A stretch of 64,000 nt of DNA from Dipylidium caninum (taxonomy: Eukaryota; Platyhelminthes; Cestoda; Cyclophyllidea; Dipylidiidae), in NCBI GenBank assembly GCA_017562135.1, contig QEYB01001638.1:248001-312000 (forward strand). Reading direction: 5' to 3'. This document shows positions 20,501-35,500 of the stretch, piece by piece. The position numbers were made by a program, and so were the translations under genes. A model generated the notes under the pieces. It worked only from the letters and a program-made list of their open reading frames with translations. It was not told where the DNA came from and searched no databases. Within the stretch, counting starts at the first letter, position 1, and each line of letters begins with the position of its first letter.

Positions 20501-23500
20501 TTGGGATGTTACTAGTCACTTGAAATCGCCATCATCGTATACCCCATCCATGCCTTCGCAAGGCAACCCTTCGAAATCGCATCTGCGCCTCTGGCGGACA
20601 AGTGGGGCGCCTTTTAAAAATAGAACTCTACTCCATAGCCCACCTACGCCTACCTCCACCGAGTGGATTCTGCTTGAACGCGGCGTCCACTTCGTGTAAG
20701 AAACGCCAGTGTCGTGACGGACCCATTGCTGGGAGACAGCATTTTCGTAAGTCAGACATGAAAGGGTGACCAAAACGACTTCCCAATTAGCGTGGGTGGA
20801 GGGTGTGAAGCCCGCGGTGGAGGGAGCTGGGTCGGCGCGGGAGGTGGCACTGCGAACAACGCATTACCGCCTCCCCACGTCCACCGTGGCAAGTCGGGTA
20901 AAGGCGAAGGACCACCTCGGGCCGCTGTCAGGTCTCCTGACCTCCAGTGTGCTGAGGGAGGACCAATCACACGACGGGCGACACGACACTTTCACGTCAC
21001 CTGATCACTGGAAGTAGCGTGACCCTAAGCTACGGCGAGGATGACGCGAAACGCACATCTTACGAAAAAGTTGTTATTTAAACAAGAAAGGGTTTTTCCG
21101 TTTAATCGCCTTCATAGGAGGTGGAGAAAATAAGATTGGGCCGCTTATGCCAGCAAGACACCTCATCTACCAAGCATAAACTAGGACCGACTTACGAGGG
21201 ACGTTTCGCAACCGCCGATGAGGGAGATGCCGAGGCTAGGGGAGGTGTTTTTCCGGATATGGACAAGAATCTTTTGACCGGGCAAGATGGGTCTGGTGGC
21301 CGCTGCTCCGGCGTCGTCGGGGCCAGGACCGTTCTCGCGATTTCGGCGTTTGCGATATGAAGAGGCGAACCGCTCGAGTGCAGCCTCATAGCGCTCGCGC
21401 AGGGCCACCCCTCTGCTACCGCCGCTACCACCGCCGCCGTCACCGCCTTCGACAGCCGCCAGGGGCAACACGGGGATGGGGGGGCCAGCTAACTGGGTTA
21501 GACTGACCATCGGGACTATGCCCAGGAAGTTCCTGGCAGCTAGGCGCTTCGCGAAGCCGGGAACCACCGCATCCGGACACGAGGCCCGCCGCACCTCGTT
21601 TGAGGCTGTAATGGCAGGCGAGAGAAAGTCGAAGTTTTCCGAGACCGTAGGCCGCTGCGACACTGTCCAAATGAGAGTTTTTTGAGAAACTGAAAAAGCA
21701 CTTTTCCGGAAACATTGCTAAAGTCCTGCGACACAATTTTACTCCCTGGCGAGTGCAGCAGAGCGTGGTTTGGTCCATTATATAGCGCCTAATTTACGGC
21801 AAACATTATTTTGATGTTGCTGCAATTATCTCATAACGTAAATGAGCCGGCAAAAAGTGTCCGTAATACGAGTCCCTTTCTCCTGTCCACCAAAACTGAG
21901 AGAAGAGGCCCCAGCTTCTCAGGCTGAGGGCGGAGCAAAGGTTTGGAGTCGAGCTCGTCGCTGCAAATGCGGATTTGGTAGTGGGGGGAAAAAGGCATTG
22001 CTGGACGGCATTCCTCCTTGCTACATGGTAAATTTTTCGCTGGTCAGTCATTTGGAACGGCCTCCGGTGTAGTTCAAATACAACGGACCAAACGGTCTCG
22101 TCAACGTGTGGAAAAGTAACATTGCAGCAGTTTAGGGGCACACAGAAAGAGCAGGCGGCGAATGTTTTTCCCTCCCCACAGGCCCAAGTTCACGAATTTT
22201 GAGTGGAGCGAGTGCCACTGCACGCCCCCATTGCACCAGGTACTACTAACGAGGCGGTTGGAGTGAATGGCATTCACTAAGTTGAGAGTCAATTTGTCAT
22301 GAGCATCCGCTTAATGTGAGTTTTCCCCATGACACGACGATTAACCACGGAACAACCACTCCGCATAGCTCAAGGGAGCTTATCTAGAACGGCGACACAA
22401 ATCCCAGTCTATGGAAGTCGTTTCCCGTTGCACTAGGACCCAAGTCAACTGGACGGCAGCCTTTGTTCTTCGGAAACGCTAACGATTTAGGTAAACTAGT
22501 CAATTCGACTCGTTCTATAGACTGTTCATCTTAAATTGCACTCTTCTGCGCCAAGAAATCGGGGTGCAAATGAGGGAGACACACCTTTGCGGCCTAGGCT
22601 GCCGTGGTCTTCGGTCTCCTGCGCAGAGCCCATGGGGTCATCCATGGAGGAAAATTGAGGCGGTGTTTTCTTCGAGGAAATTGAAGAGGAGGGATGCATG
22701 AAGGCATGAATGAGAGAGGAGATGAGAGGTGCCGAAAGACGCTTTCGGAACCTCATTTTGTACTGGTCTTCGTCTTCGGAAGGTCGGTTTTCACCAGTGT
22801 AGAGACGGACTCGAGAAACGACTACCCGAACCTGTAAGGACACTCGGGGAAAATTATGGCGGAGTTACTACTCCGTTCCACTTCATTTTACCCTGATAAA
22901 TCCGCGACAACTTAGTTCACTTTTCATGTCTCTACCTTCTAGTTAATTTGTGGACGAAGCTAACCAACAACGTTTTTTCTTTCCTCCCAAGTCACTTTTA
23001 CCGACGTTATGGACCTCCTCAATCGACTGCTGGAATGCGCCGCATTCTGGATTGTCTGGTTATTTGCTAAGGGCCGCTTGAACGGATAGGAGGTTGCGTG
23101 TGAGGACCGGTACAAGGCACCAGCAGCTCGAACAAGGAGCGCCTTGTGAGCCGTCTCCACTAAAAACGACACGTCTTTTCGCCTATCCGAACTAACAGGC
23201 GCCGACCTTGCTTCCCTGGCGTTGTTAACTGGACACTGGAGGCTGTCGGGAAGCACCATCCGCGAAGCCGTTCCCATGGAGGTCCCCTGCGTAGGCGCGT
23301 GATATCCTGATTTAAAAATATTCAACTCCAAGGAGGGCAGCTGCAGTGTGAGCAACAGCGATGCTATGAGATCCGTCGAAGAGCTGGGTTGAACATAAAG
23401 CTGAACAAACGCCAGGCCGGTGCCTGAGAATTAAGGCCTAAGGCCCCGAGGGCCACGTTCTTTCCTTTCGGTCGTTTGCCCATTTGGAGTGAAAGTTTAA

Positions 23501-26500
23501 GTCTTCGGAGGTGCGAAAAATACGCTCCACCCTTGACCAGTTGAATTTACGTTCTTCAATGCCTTCATTTCAGCTGGGGCTTTTTCAACAGTGATGGAGT
23601 TGGTTGTGTCAGCGTTTGAATGACAGCACTCGAATGTGACATGAGAGAGAAAAGACTAAAGAACGCTCAAAGGCGCACCTGATGTCGAGCGGATCTCAGC
23701 CACTCCAGGACGGAGTCGTAGTTGGCGTGGAGGGCGTCGTGCCAGTCAACACGGAGGATGCGGTCGCCGGCCCGCAATGTACCATCCTAAAAGTGCGGAA
23801 CATCCTCTTCAGCTCCTGGTACTTCACATGGGGATCGTATAAAATGTGCTTAAAACGCTCCCCCTGGCGTATCGCCTATTCGGCATCTCATATGGCACGT
23901 GATTCATTGTTTCACTCGTCGGTTCGGCCCCCAGCAAAGGATGGAAGGCGCCAGCGAGACACTCCTTTCCACCTTACTTTCTCCCGATGTGATCTGGGTA
24001 ATGCCAAAATCGGAAAAGATTAAAATCTTCCTCCTTCTCCTCCACCGCTTTTCACCCAAGAGTTAGATAAAAGGCCCTAGCAGAGAAAAGGATGAGGGAA
24101 TGGGATGTCCCTCGTAGACTGTTGGCGCAATCGCCAAAGTGTCGAGAGGAAAGCGGAAGGCAAAATTATCTCTTGGAAAGTGGACAGGAGGGGAAAGAGC
24201 AGAGGCAACGGCGGCGAACTGACTCAGACTGCCTTTAATTTCGTCCTACCAGTTGCGCTCCACCAGCGACGTGTGAAAGAAGGCGCCACTTCGCGCGTGG
24301 AACGAGGAGCGTCAACTGCTACAGCGACGAGCGGTTAAAGCATCCTGACGGGCTGAAAGAGATGATGAGACGCGCTGTGCACACAACTGCCAGGAGTAAC
24401 GATACACAGGAATAAGCCCCGCCCATGATTGAAAAGAGTCCGGCAATGGAGCGGAGGACCAAAATGTTGGGGGGGCGGGAGAGGAGGCTCTCCCAGTCGA
24501 GCCCAAACGGGCATAGAAGTTTTATATACGCGCATATATTTGCATGTGTGTCTGTGAAGGCCGAAATTCAGTCACATTGTTCATTTGACGTTTCGATTGT
24601 CTCGACGCAGACTAATTATTCCGGCAAGTTAATAAATTCATCTGTGGGGGTTGTGGCTAACGCAGTTTACGATTCGTGTGAGCCGCCATTTGGCGTGGTG
24701 GAGCGTCGCCCTCTCCTTGAGGGGGCTCGTCCAAAAGTGCTGGGGAGAGGATCACCTCGTTTTCGCACCAAACAAGTGTCGGTGAGGAGTAAAGTACGGA
24801 CTGTGCGCCACGCAATTCCCGACAAGAAATTGTTGGAGGAAACCGGTCTGTCAGGAGCTCCGCAATCACTCCGCCACCAGACGTTATAATAAATTTTGCG
24901 CGGAAATCTTCATCCAAGACTCAGGCTCAGAGAGTTCGGACCAACGGTCCCAGCCTCGTCCCTGATGGTTGCGAGAGGAGGGGCAGAGGGAAGGCCCTTG
25001 TCCCTACTGTCTACTTACCAACGCGGCAGGGCTGTTTTCGACCAACTGTTTGATGTATATTCCAGGCTCGTTGGTGAAACTTTTGTCCATTATGGCAAAT
25101 CCGAAACCATTGCGGCCCTGGGTGGCAGGAAAAAGGATGTTTCATAAAAATATGCACCTAACCGGCAGTAAAGTACAAAAGCGAAGTGGGCTGGTCGCCG
25201 TCATCCACTGGGCTTCGGCAGTTTGTGGGCTCGATTTTACAAAATCTACGGGCAATCAAAACTCGCCGTGGCCTGAGTCAAGGAACACTTACTCGGAGGA
25301 GGCGGGTGGCGTGGATCTCTTCGAATGTCGAACGACCAACAAGGCTCTCCCGAGCCTGGGTGGAACCCCGCGACGGCAATTCCGGTCCGGGAGCTGCGCT
25401 AACACTGTTTCGAGGGCTTACTTTCTGAGAACCCTGAAAGATACGGCCATTTTTGGTGAATAAATACGATGAGAGAATATTTGATGGAAAGAGAATGAGT
25501 GTACGGGAGAGAGGGTGCAGTGTCGAAAGAAGCGGGACGTCGATCGAGCTACAGGGTCTCACCGAGTGCTTCAGGCGGTGCATTATTTCCCCTGGTAAAC
25601 TACGAGAATGCCTTTCACCACAGGCGGGATAGTCGAGGGCCGAGGGACTACCTTGACTTGCTAAACGAAGTACCATCTCCCCTAAATGGTGGGCGGGGGA
25701 GAGGAGAAGGTGGGAAGGGCGGGGCCACCACAGGTCAAAATTGGGTCAAACCTAATCTGCTGTCTCCCCACCGGCCTCCCTCCCCCGCCCCGGCCACAGA
25801 CTCCCCTTTGAAGACGACGTCGACTTCGTCCCGTTCGACCTTCACCCATTTTCAATCCACCGAAGTCATAATGCCCCTCAATTATTACGTCCCCACTTTT
25901 CCTATTGTCTCGACTGGAAAGTGGACACTTTGCAAGCCGTAGTGGGGTCGGTGCTTTGCATGGCTCTTTCGCAAGTCTCCCCCCTATTCAGGGAGGTTGT
26001 GGCGGTTACGCGGATAGAACATTCACCTTCGGAGTTGCCCTTTTGCTTGTCACAATTGCACTGTCTACAGCCCCATGCAGAGTGAATGCATTCCCTGGTG
26101 AGTGACGCCGCTTCCGAAAGGTGCCGATGTGAAAAAGTACTCGTGGAGAAGTTGGAAGGACTAAGCATATCGCATTTCGCTAGAGCTGCAATCACTTTAG
26201 CATAGACTGAAGCTGTTTGTGAATAAACTGAGCTTTCGGGGGCGAAATGCGGGAAGAGTCGGACAGCGAGAATAACGTTTAGTCAGTTCACTTCACCTTA
26301 ACTCACCTTCACTTCTGTGTGACGAGGACAGTGAAAAGGAACAGCCAATCAGGCCAAACCCTTCCATTCGTCCTAATTCGAGAGGCAGAGTCGTGGTACA
26401 CGTAAGTAAGGGAGGAAAAGTAGGAATGCACGGCTATTTCACTGACCTTCGAACACCAAAGGCATCTCCAGTGCATACTCAACAGAGTGAGCGGTGCGAG

Positions 26501-29500
26501 AGCACCTCACGACGGTAACTCTCGTCACTGGCGAGTGGTGGTTGCGAGTGTCATGCGGGTTCGTGAGTGGTTGTCGGGTCGGGGTGGTGATGGCTCTCGA
26601 GATATGAGTACCGAAACAGACTTGGTGCCGTGTCGTCGACTTACACTGACGTAGGAGAGCGGGGTAACGGCCATGTTGGCCAAGTTCTCCGGATTGCGAC
26701 AGATCACGAAACAGAGCGAGGCGGGAGATTTGGAGCGTTTACTGTAACCCCTGTGCAGAACGTTGAGGAGGCAGGAGCGGATCAGCGGACCGGCATTCAA
26801 ATGACTTCGTCCGTAAAGAACGTGCTCATTGAGCTGGAAATGTACAAAAGACAGTATGGCCGATTCCCAGAATAGCCTTGTTAATGAATGAAGGATACAC
26901 GGCGTTGGGCGCATTAAAACAGGACATTTAAGAATAAGAGATAATGCAACTGCTGATGGCCACGAAATCGTCCAGGCCACTGCCTTACAACATTCGCAAT
27001 TGTGAGTGTTGTGGTTCAAGGGCGGTCTGCTTTGGACGAGGCACGCAGCGGCTAGCACTGCGCTCCCCGCTCCTCCCGCTGCCTTCAACTCGACCCACCA
27101 AGTGGAATGTGCTGGCAGAACCTCCTCTCGTCTGAGAAAACGCGCACTGGGTGTCATGACCGCTTTGGGCACGCCCTCGACAGACCGGCGGAAGGTACGA
27201 GTTGAATGTTATACCATCAGCGCCACGTAAATTTTGCACTTGCGTGAGCGTGTCTCTAGACAACGAAGCCGTTTAACGTGTAGGCCATAAAAATCACATT
27301 TGCTGTGGCGGTTTGAGTTAAAGTGCCACCAATTGGGATCGAGCAGCATAGTCGTGTGGGACAGCGGAGATGGAAGCACCATCCGCCAGGAGGTGTGACG
27401 GGCCCGCAGTTCGCCTCGAAAGCGCTCGGTGCATTGACTTGGTGCCACACCAAGCGACGCTAATCCCCATGTCATCACCACTTCTAGCGACGAGTCACGA
27501 AGCACTGAGAGAACTTTCCCGTCATTCCCTTCTCCCTCATAGGATGGGCTCAGGAACTCATCATTTTTCGCTTTAAGGCGTCTAATAAAGTAGGGTGTGC
27601 CTACTTCAAGAAGTTGGTCTCCGACCGCAATACGTCCATCCGCCTCGGCAATGCTTCCAGGTCGCAGACCGCAGACGAGAACGGTCATCTGATTGAGGTC
27701 TTTGTTTCCACACAGAGATATGCCGAGGCTCTTGAGAAAGCGTGGATTCATGCAGTTGGAGGGCTTCTGGAGGGAGCTGTCGGGAACAGTGGGGTAGTTT
27801 CGTGGTGTTGTCAGCGACTGAGAGGCTAGTTGGGCACGCGAATTGGAGGCGAGGATATCGTGAATGTCCTTCATCGTTATTTCAACGATGATTATCTCAC
27901 CGGAGAGTTCGCCGTACTTCCTCTGGAGGCTGTCTGAAGTGAAGATTACGATGAAAACTAGCGATTATTGTCGTGGATGTCTTTTAACGAACTCAGTAAT
28001 CAGGGTTGGGTAGCGAAATCTTCTACGAAACCAAATGCACACATTTTTTGCTGCCTTAGTTTGAGAACCATCAACACTCTTCAACTGATTTTCACCTCAA
28101 ATTCTCCCCTTAGTGCCATCCAATCGCCTAAAGCCCCTGGCTTTGTGTCACACAAACTGCTGGAGGCTTATACTTCCGCGGTGATTGTCTTTATTATGGA
28201 GGCGCTACGTCTGCTCATTACATTTATTCTGTGGGGCCATTTCTCCGCGGACAGGCCTGGCGTTAGCCCATCGAGGTGCTGATTTGCGCCAAGCTTGACC
28301 AACTCGGCTGCTCGTGGGATGGCGTCTGCCAGTGTTGCGACAGGCACAGAGGCTTGCGAACTCCTCTAATGACAACACGGAGTAGAGGGAGGTGTGCGCC
28401 CGGACAAACACTTTGGCAGTACACAAAACGCCATAAATTCTTCGCTGGGCGAGGATGTCGACTGGGAACAGATGGCTGCTCTATTATGCAGCATTTCCTA
28501 CTCCGAAGCAAGAATACAAACATGTCGGCTGCGAGCGCCGCCGGGCTAAGTTGTGATCAGCCTACACGAATTCACCGTCCTATGGTGGGCAAACGTGTGG
28601 CGAGGCGTCCAGCAGCGCTGGGTCTCCATTCGGCTGAGGCGAAAGGTGGGTTTGACGAATACAGCCTCCTTGTTGGAAAATAACTGCCCCCACCTCATCA
28701 TTAATAATGCAACTGCGCTCGGGGTGTGCAAACCCACTTTAACGAAGGACTGCTAGCCCTTGCACGTGAAACTTACTTATAAGTTGGGAAATAAGTGCGC
28801 GCTAACTGGCTGACTGACATAGGAGTCACATTGTAAAGTAGAATGCCAACGCCCAAAGCTCGCGGAGTTAACGACTAACGAGCCGGACGCGGATATGCAA
28901 GTCCTGGCTCTGGTCTGGCCGAGCCACTATGGTCCGTTTCCCAGGACTGAAAATGAGCCCCCGCATTCACGCACGCGTCGCAAATAGCAGGCCCGATTTA
29001 GGCTAACGGTTGAGTGAACAACGACTGGCGTCTGGATGACGAACAGAGGAAGGAAATTAAAGGGAGGAGGTGGCACTCCTCAACTGTTAGCGGCGGGCGT
29101 AAGGGTGTGCGAGTTGAGCGCCGCCGTGCTAAGATGCTCTACGGCACACGCTACCATCGCTCATTTTCGTCTGGTTGGCTAAAAGGCCACAGAGAAGGGG
29201 TCAAAGTCGGATGGGGATCAAGAACCTTGTCAGCGGGCCAATCTCGATGGTCCATTGAGCTGATTGGGCATCTCACATGGTGGCAGTGCGGAAGCTCACT
29301 CAAGACATGGGAGCGATCCGGCATGAACCTTGCTGGTCCAGAAGCAACTAGAATGCCCGCAGGGGAGACAACGCGGGGAGGGGGGCGGGGAGGCGACTGA
29401 ACGGACCGCCTAGCCAAGGACGACACGGGCCTGGTGCCAAAACGCAACACTTTTCAAGATCGCGATTCGGACGGGTCGCCAATTGACAGACACGCGATTC

Positions 29501-32500
29501 TCACTCCTGGTTGCCCTGACACAGTGAGGCGACGGGTAGGGACAATCGGAGAAACGCGTTTGCACAATAAAAATGCTCCGATCACGTGGCGATCTCCGAT
29601 TTTCAAATAAACACTATTGCAGATCGAAATGGTCTGTAAAGGTCATTCCTGTTTAACATGTTATGTCGTTGTTAAAAGTTCACCCTCCTAATACATAGAA
29701 AGCGACGCTGCACTTTTCAGCCAGTAGTTTGATGGCTCCAAATCACACCGTCAACTAGTGAGGTGTTGTTATTTTCAGGCAATGTCGAATTAGATGGCAC
29801 GCGATAGGTCAAGGTGCGCTTAGTTGAAGATGACGACAGGAGAGGAGGAATCCGCTTTGGGGAGCTGTTTGTTCTCCACACTGCACCACGAACTAACTTG
29901 TCTAGAGGGGGGTGACCGGCCTGAAAGAAGGCATCTTAGCTGTGGAAATTCACTCACAAAATATCATCAGCATCAATTACAACGGGGATACAATCCGGAA
30001 GTGGTGGAATTCACGTTTAGATAGGCCACTACATCATCGGTTGGACGAAGTAGTAGAGGGGTTGGCTCTCAAAGTTTGTCCAACTCGGTCTTCGTACGTT
30101 TTTAATAAAGGCATCTTGAACTGGGCTTCTCTTAACCGGACACGCAGGAGCGTTCAAGTTACCGTTCCGCTACACGCAAGTCCGTAAAATGGGGAGTTGA
30201 GAAGGGCCGTGCAGTGTGTATTCCAACAGAAGACCCATTAATTTGGTAAAACCTGCGAAAATGTTCTCCAGACAACCAAATGAGGCCATGGCAAAGAGGT
30301 GGGCCTTGCACCCTCTAATTAACTCTTCAGGTCTCGTGCAATCGTATAAGTAGAAACTAAAATCTCGGACCCTCGCCACCCAGTCCTGTCCATTTCCCAT
30401 GCTTCTCAAACGAAATCACATTTGACATGGGGGCGGTGGAGAGGCAGGCACCAAGTAGTATCAACCAAGCTAGCGCTGTGATGACCGAAGAGGTCTAATG
30501 AGGCTGGCACGGGACTTCGCTCTCCTGGTTTTACGTTTTAAACGCCCAGCGAGGGACGTCCACCCACAGAGTCTGCGCACTCGGCCCGGCCGCGGAATCT
30601 GAGCTCAGAGGAGCATGGCTTCTTTTATCAGTTAACCAGACAATTAAAGGGGGAAGTTTTGGGTACGGTTGAGTGAACAAACCAGAATAACGTGGCGGAG
30701 GATGGGTGATTTGCGCCACTTATTCTCGCCCTGGACGACCGATAGCAACTTCTGAAGTTCACATTTGTTCTGCTAAGGCGATTCACGGAGGAAGTGGGGC
30801 AAGATGACGTCCCACTTTACACGACCCGACTGCATTTCTCACACGCCGCTGCCACAGTAAACACACAAACCTCTAGTCGACGTAGAACTCTGAGCGGTTT
30901 GGTGATGCTGGTAATTAGGTAGGTCACTGAATATTATTGCATTTGAGGAAAGACCGTGAGACGTTCTGCCGAAATCAAAAGGAGAGTAAGGTCCGATGAA
31001 TTTCACCTATGGTTTATTGCTTTTAAGGTCAAATAATTAATTGGTTTCTTTGGATATGGCATCAGGTCTTCGTTGTGCGGAGAGCCACTACATTCCTCGT
31101 TTTATCGTGTCTCCAGGACGAACAGGCTATTTCAGGGCCTTCGGTATGCGTCGGTATGCAAGTTCTGCGGTGGTAAGTGGATAGTGGAGGAGTATCCAAA
31201 AAGACTCCCTAAAGGAGTGGAAGTGCACGGTTAAAGTTGCGTGCATCGATGAGTATCGGAGACTCGTGAAGACGAGGGCTTCAGTGCTGCACTGAGAAGG
31301 ACGATGGGACAATTGCGTCTCCTTACTTCGCACCATGACCAACACAAACACAAAGCGCTCGCACGGCAAAGTCAAGTAGCCAGATTGGGGGGATAAGGGG
31401 AAGTGGGTTTGACGCTAAAATTCACCACAGAGAATACAATGAGCGTCACCGCTGCCGACGACGGAAGCGCGCTGACAGGGCAACTAAAGGATCGGTTTCT
31501 GTAAGTGAAAACGTGAAAGGGTATGCCAAATTGTGCGGATGGGCAGGAGTCGACAGATCCAACTGAAGAATGCTGTAACCAGTCGGAGTTCTACTTAACA
31601 CACATTACACCAAAGCAGGTAAATTTTAGCATAAATAAGGGCGGTTGACAGCATAATGCTCAATAGAGAGTGGGAAAGGGGAAAAGTAGCGAAAGCCAAA
31701 CAACTATTGTCCACATGCCTCGTACTTACTGTCACAGTTGATGATGCGAATTTGGAAGACGAGTGACTTTAAGGGGTTTTAATAATCAACAGAGAGTCTT
31801 ACCGAACTCAGAATCGGTTACGGGGGCGAAACATTGGTTTACTTCAAGGTTGGTAGACGTGACAACACGATCTCTCACAGGATGGATTGATTTTAAAATC
31901 TTCTGTCCATTTCCCCGTGTCTGCAAACATTCTACGGCGGAGTTGATGCCAATTTTGTCCACCAACACGTCACCACGACTGGGAGATTCTGCGGATTGTA
32001 AAAATATGGGCTTCCCGGAATCGGAATTTGTAACAGACACGTTGCTTGTTATCATATCCTTTATGCACTTAGCCGTGAGTCAAGCAAGTGGGATGCGATG
32101 ATGGGGAGTTGAACCGAGGGACTGCGCTCGCCGCCACAGCAGCGGCTCGTGTTCATGAGTCGTGGAATGGACGGTGGATGGGTGGAGGCAATAGGCCCGT
32201 GAACACGTCAGGTGTACACGTAAGCACATGCGCACACACCTGTACGCGCGCCTGAAAGTCTGTTCTCTGATTGGCTGCTGCGCCAACCAATCAGCGGAAG
32301 TCTAGAAGTCATTGATCTAGTTCGAGCGCCGAGCCAACCAGGTGCGGCGTGACGCCGGCAGAAGCAGAGCATCGTCAAATTGCGGTTGCGCGATGGTCGG
32401 GGAATGACATGCCGCCCCTTACCATACCGCAACTGGTTGTAACGCCTTTCACCTGTGCTTTGCGGCAACAAAGCAGATGCACTTTTGCATCTATGGACGA

Positions 32501-35500
32501 ATGAAATGAAACTCTTCTCAGACGCTAGGCTCCTTTGCCTCCGTCATCCTGTCATGTGCTGTGAATATTTCATCTCTACAACTTTCAGACGCGAGTCACA
32601 CCATATAATTAGGGAAATCGAGCAAAGAATAGCCTCGCATTCATGTAACGATGACATTAATTTAGGCTCCGCACATTCAGTTGCACATTGTTCTCGTGTT
32701 CAAAGCTTCACGTTTTTGCTTCAGTAAGCTCCAAATTTCGGTGTCAGCAGAGTATGAGTCTAATGTCTGTTTGGAGGGAAAAGAGAACTGAGGCAGAGGG
32801 CGTGCTCATAACGTGGGTAAAGTTAGGCCCGTAAGAGCCTGAAATACGGTGCGAACACCAAGACTGGCACTGTGCAAGGGTTGCCAAAAGAAGGGGATGG
32901 CAGAGTCACGCCAAGTCCTTCTTCGTATCATGTGGGGAGCGAGACAGTTTGGGCAGCGAGATTCAGGATTTCCACATATTCATCGCTGGCTGGAAGTAGG
33001 GAAAAAAGTCACTTTGTTGGGTAAGTTAATCGCGTCTCCTCATCGTCGGACACATGGGGCCCACGCAACGCATTGGGCTCAATCACATGACCGGCCGGGT
33101 GAAGTCGAGAAACGCCAAGAAACCATCCTCCACTACGCGTGGTCTGTACACTGGGCCTGGGCGAGCGTACTAATGCTAATTTGCCAGCCTACGAAGGCGC
33201 CATAGTATTTCATGATCAGATGGTACTTTTATGGGGGCGGATTGGCCGACTGAAAAACGTGGTATTTTATGCTCCATGGTGTTGCTTCACCGCACCGCTT
33301 AAGATTAAGGACTCGAGGAAAGACCGGTTTCATTGGGCCATCTTTCCCCCCATTTGGATGCCGAAATTGAAGACACTACTGAGTGATGCACGCAAATTGC
33401 AAGACGATAAAGACCGTGATGGTCGGTTTCCTGACCATTGTACAATGCTACTCGAGCTCAGAGGAAATCCGACTTGTAGCGAAAATATAAGAAAGCAGTA
33501 AAATTCACACAATACCCTGGGTCACATATTCGAAAGTTCATTTTGTCACCACTCACATTCATTTATGGAAGTCGTCTATCTCAGTTGCGTGACAAGGCTA
33601 CGTATTATTCTCACAACTTCCTCATTTTCTCCTCCTACGAGTTAATTAGCAAAAAGTCCACGCTACGATTAATAAATAAGGCATTAGATTTCGCTAAGAA
33701 TAGGACAGTTGCCGCATTTACTGCCTCTCTCCCCTCCTTCCGCCGAGGCGAGTTGGAGGAGAACGCGACACGTCGACGCGCGCGCGGGTCTCTGTTGGTC
33801 TGCTCTGGCCACTGGGGCCCAACTGCAAGGCGACCGAACCCTCCGGCCGCAGCCGACTGGGCCACCTTCCGACTGAGTGTGTAAATGCCATCGCATTTCA
33901 GGAGGACAAGATGCCAGTGCTTCTCTCCAAGGTTAATTCATTCATAGACATACACAACTTGTGATATTGCGGTGAAAACTTAGATTCAATTTTTGCGATT
34001 TGCTGGGAGGAACGCTTAGTCTAGTGGATACACATTCTCCATTGAAATTCCAGCGTGCTGCTGTTTGTGACACTGCTTAGCTCGGCTTTTATCATAGATT
34101 ATCAGACGGTCTAATTAAGAAAGAGTCGTCAGACGCTGGGTGGCTCCTCCTTCTTCCTTTATTAGTCTCAAAGCTTGCCGTCTAATTACGCTTGCGACGT
34201 CCTCCACTCGCCTCTACGCAGCCGACATGAGGGCGGTGTGAATGGCTGAGCAGACGCTCGTTATTTAAAACTGACTCAAATCATTTCTCGTTCCGCGAAG
34301 TCGGCAACAAGTCCCCTCTCGCTCGTGGAGGGAGTGCGGGACCCGGCGAGAGGTTCAAGAGGCGTAGGCGGGCACCTCCTCTCACGCCTCTGATCTCCTC
34401 TCGCTCCGCTTGAACGTAGGACATTCGACTTTACATCAGCGCTTACAAGCATGGAGTGTTTCGGCAGCCTCGACAGACGGACAGACACGCTGCGATAGAC
34501 GAATGATGGTGATTAAAGCGACTTAAGTTGGGCGACCCATGATTACCATAGCAAAAAGGGTCCGAGGAGAGTGAATTGACACCCGTTTCGAACGAAGGCG
34601 TAGATGCGCCAGATTTTAGTAGATCAAAGTCCGCCCTTTGAGAAGATTCACCCGGAGATAACTTCCGAAGGTTCTTGAGAGCCTTTTGCGTAGCGGTTTC
34701 GCTGTCGGCGCTCAGCGGTGTCCCGTCAGTGTCCCTGCTTAAGTTGGCCCATTTGTGGTTTGTCTTTCTTACTGACGTGCGTCTGCGCAGCGTTTCATTC
34801 TGCAACCAAGTAAACGTGGAGAGGAGCTTTTCAGAACGGAGACCTGTGGCCTCGGCGCACTTGCGTCTACTCGCTGTTAAGATGGATGAGTGTTGCGGGA
34901 AACCGATGTCACCGGGCTTACTGGATGTGCGAAACGCAAAAAATTTGTCGAATGTCGCTGGTGTTTAACTGATAGGAGCTGTACGAAATGTCCTCCACCC
35001 TTTCTACGATCCTGGAAAGTGTCTTCGCGAACGTTTACCCTTGCCTTGTTGTGGGTCTAATTTCTGCAGCGTAGCTTCCACCTCTCATCCCGCCGCACTG
35101 GTAGCGTCGGACTCCTTGACCCGACGTTGCCGGGATTTCTTTGCGTATGCGACCATTACTCGTAGGGCACCTTTTTGGGAGAATTTAAAGTGTTCCATGG
35201 CAACGCTTTAAAAGAGTCTGCGCCTCGGAACATCTTCAATTTCGGTGCTGGCGTCAAAGGAGATTCTAACATTATTTCGACAAAAACTAGCTTTCCCAGC
35301 AACTAAATTTTTCCCTCCGTGAGTCGGTTGTTCAACAGCCTGTGAAGAGGAGGTGACGCGCACCGAAGTGCAGGGCGCCTGTCGGTGAGGCTCTCAGTAA
35401 ACGCAAAAGTGGCGGTCAAAAGGGCTGCCAGAAGGTCGTTGAGGCCATCAGCGAGGTGAAGCGCAGTCAGTGCCGGAGACCTGCCTCAAAGTGCGGACTC

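Noticed and set aside
22960..23355. Long open minus-strand frame (131 codons) inside the PDZ9 region
   Set aside because: It lies between exons 23679 and 22831, which already join in phase 0 and complete a PDZ fold; including it would interrupt the last strand.
34276..34446. Open frame continuing below the linker exon 34447-34799
   Set aside because: The GTAAGC donor at 34446 and the frame change make intron the simpler reading.
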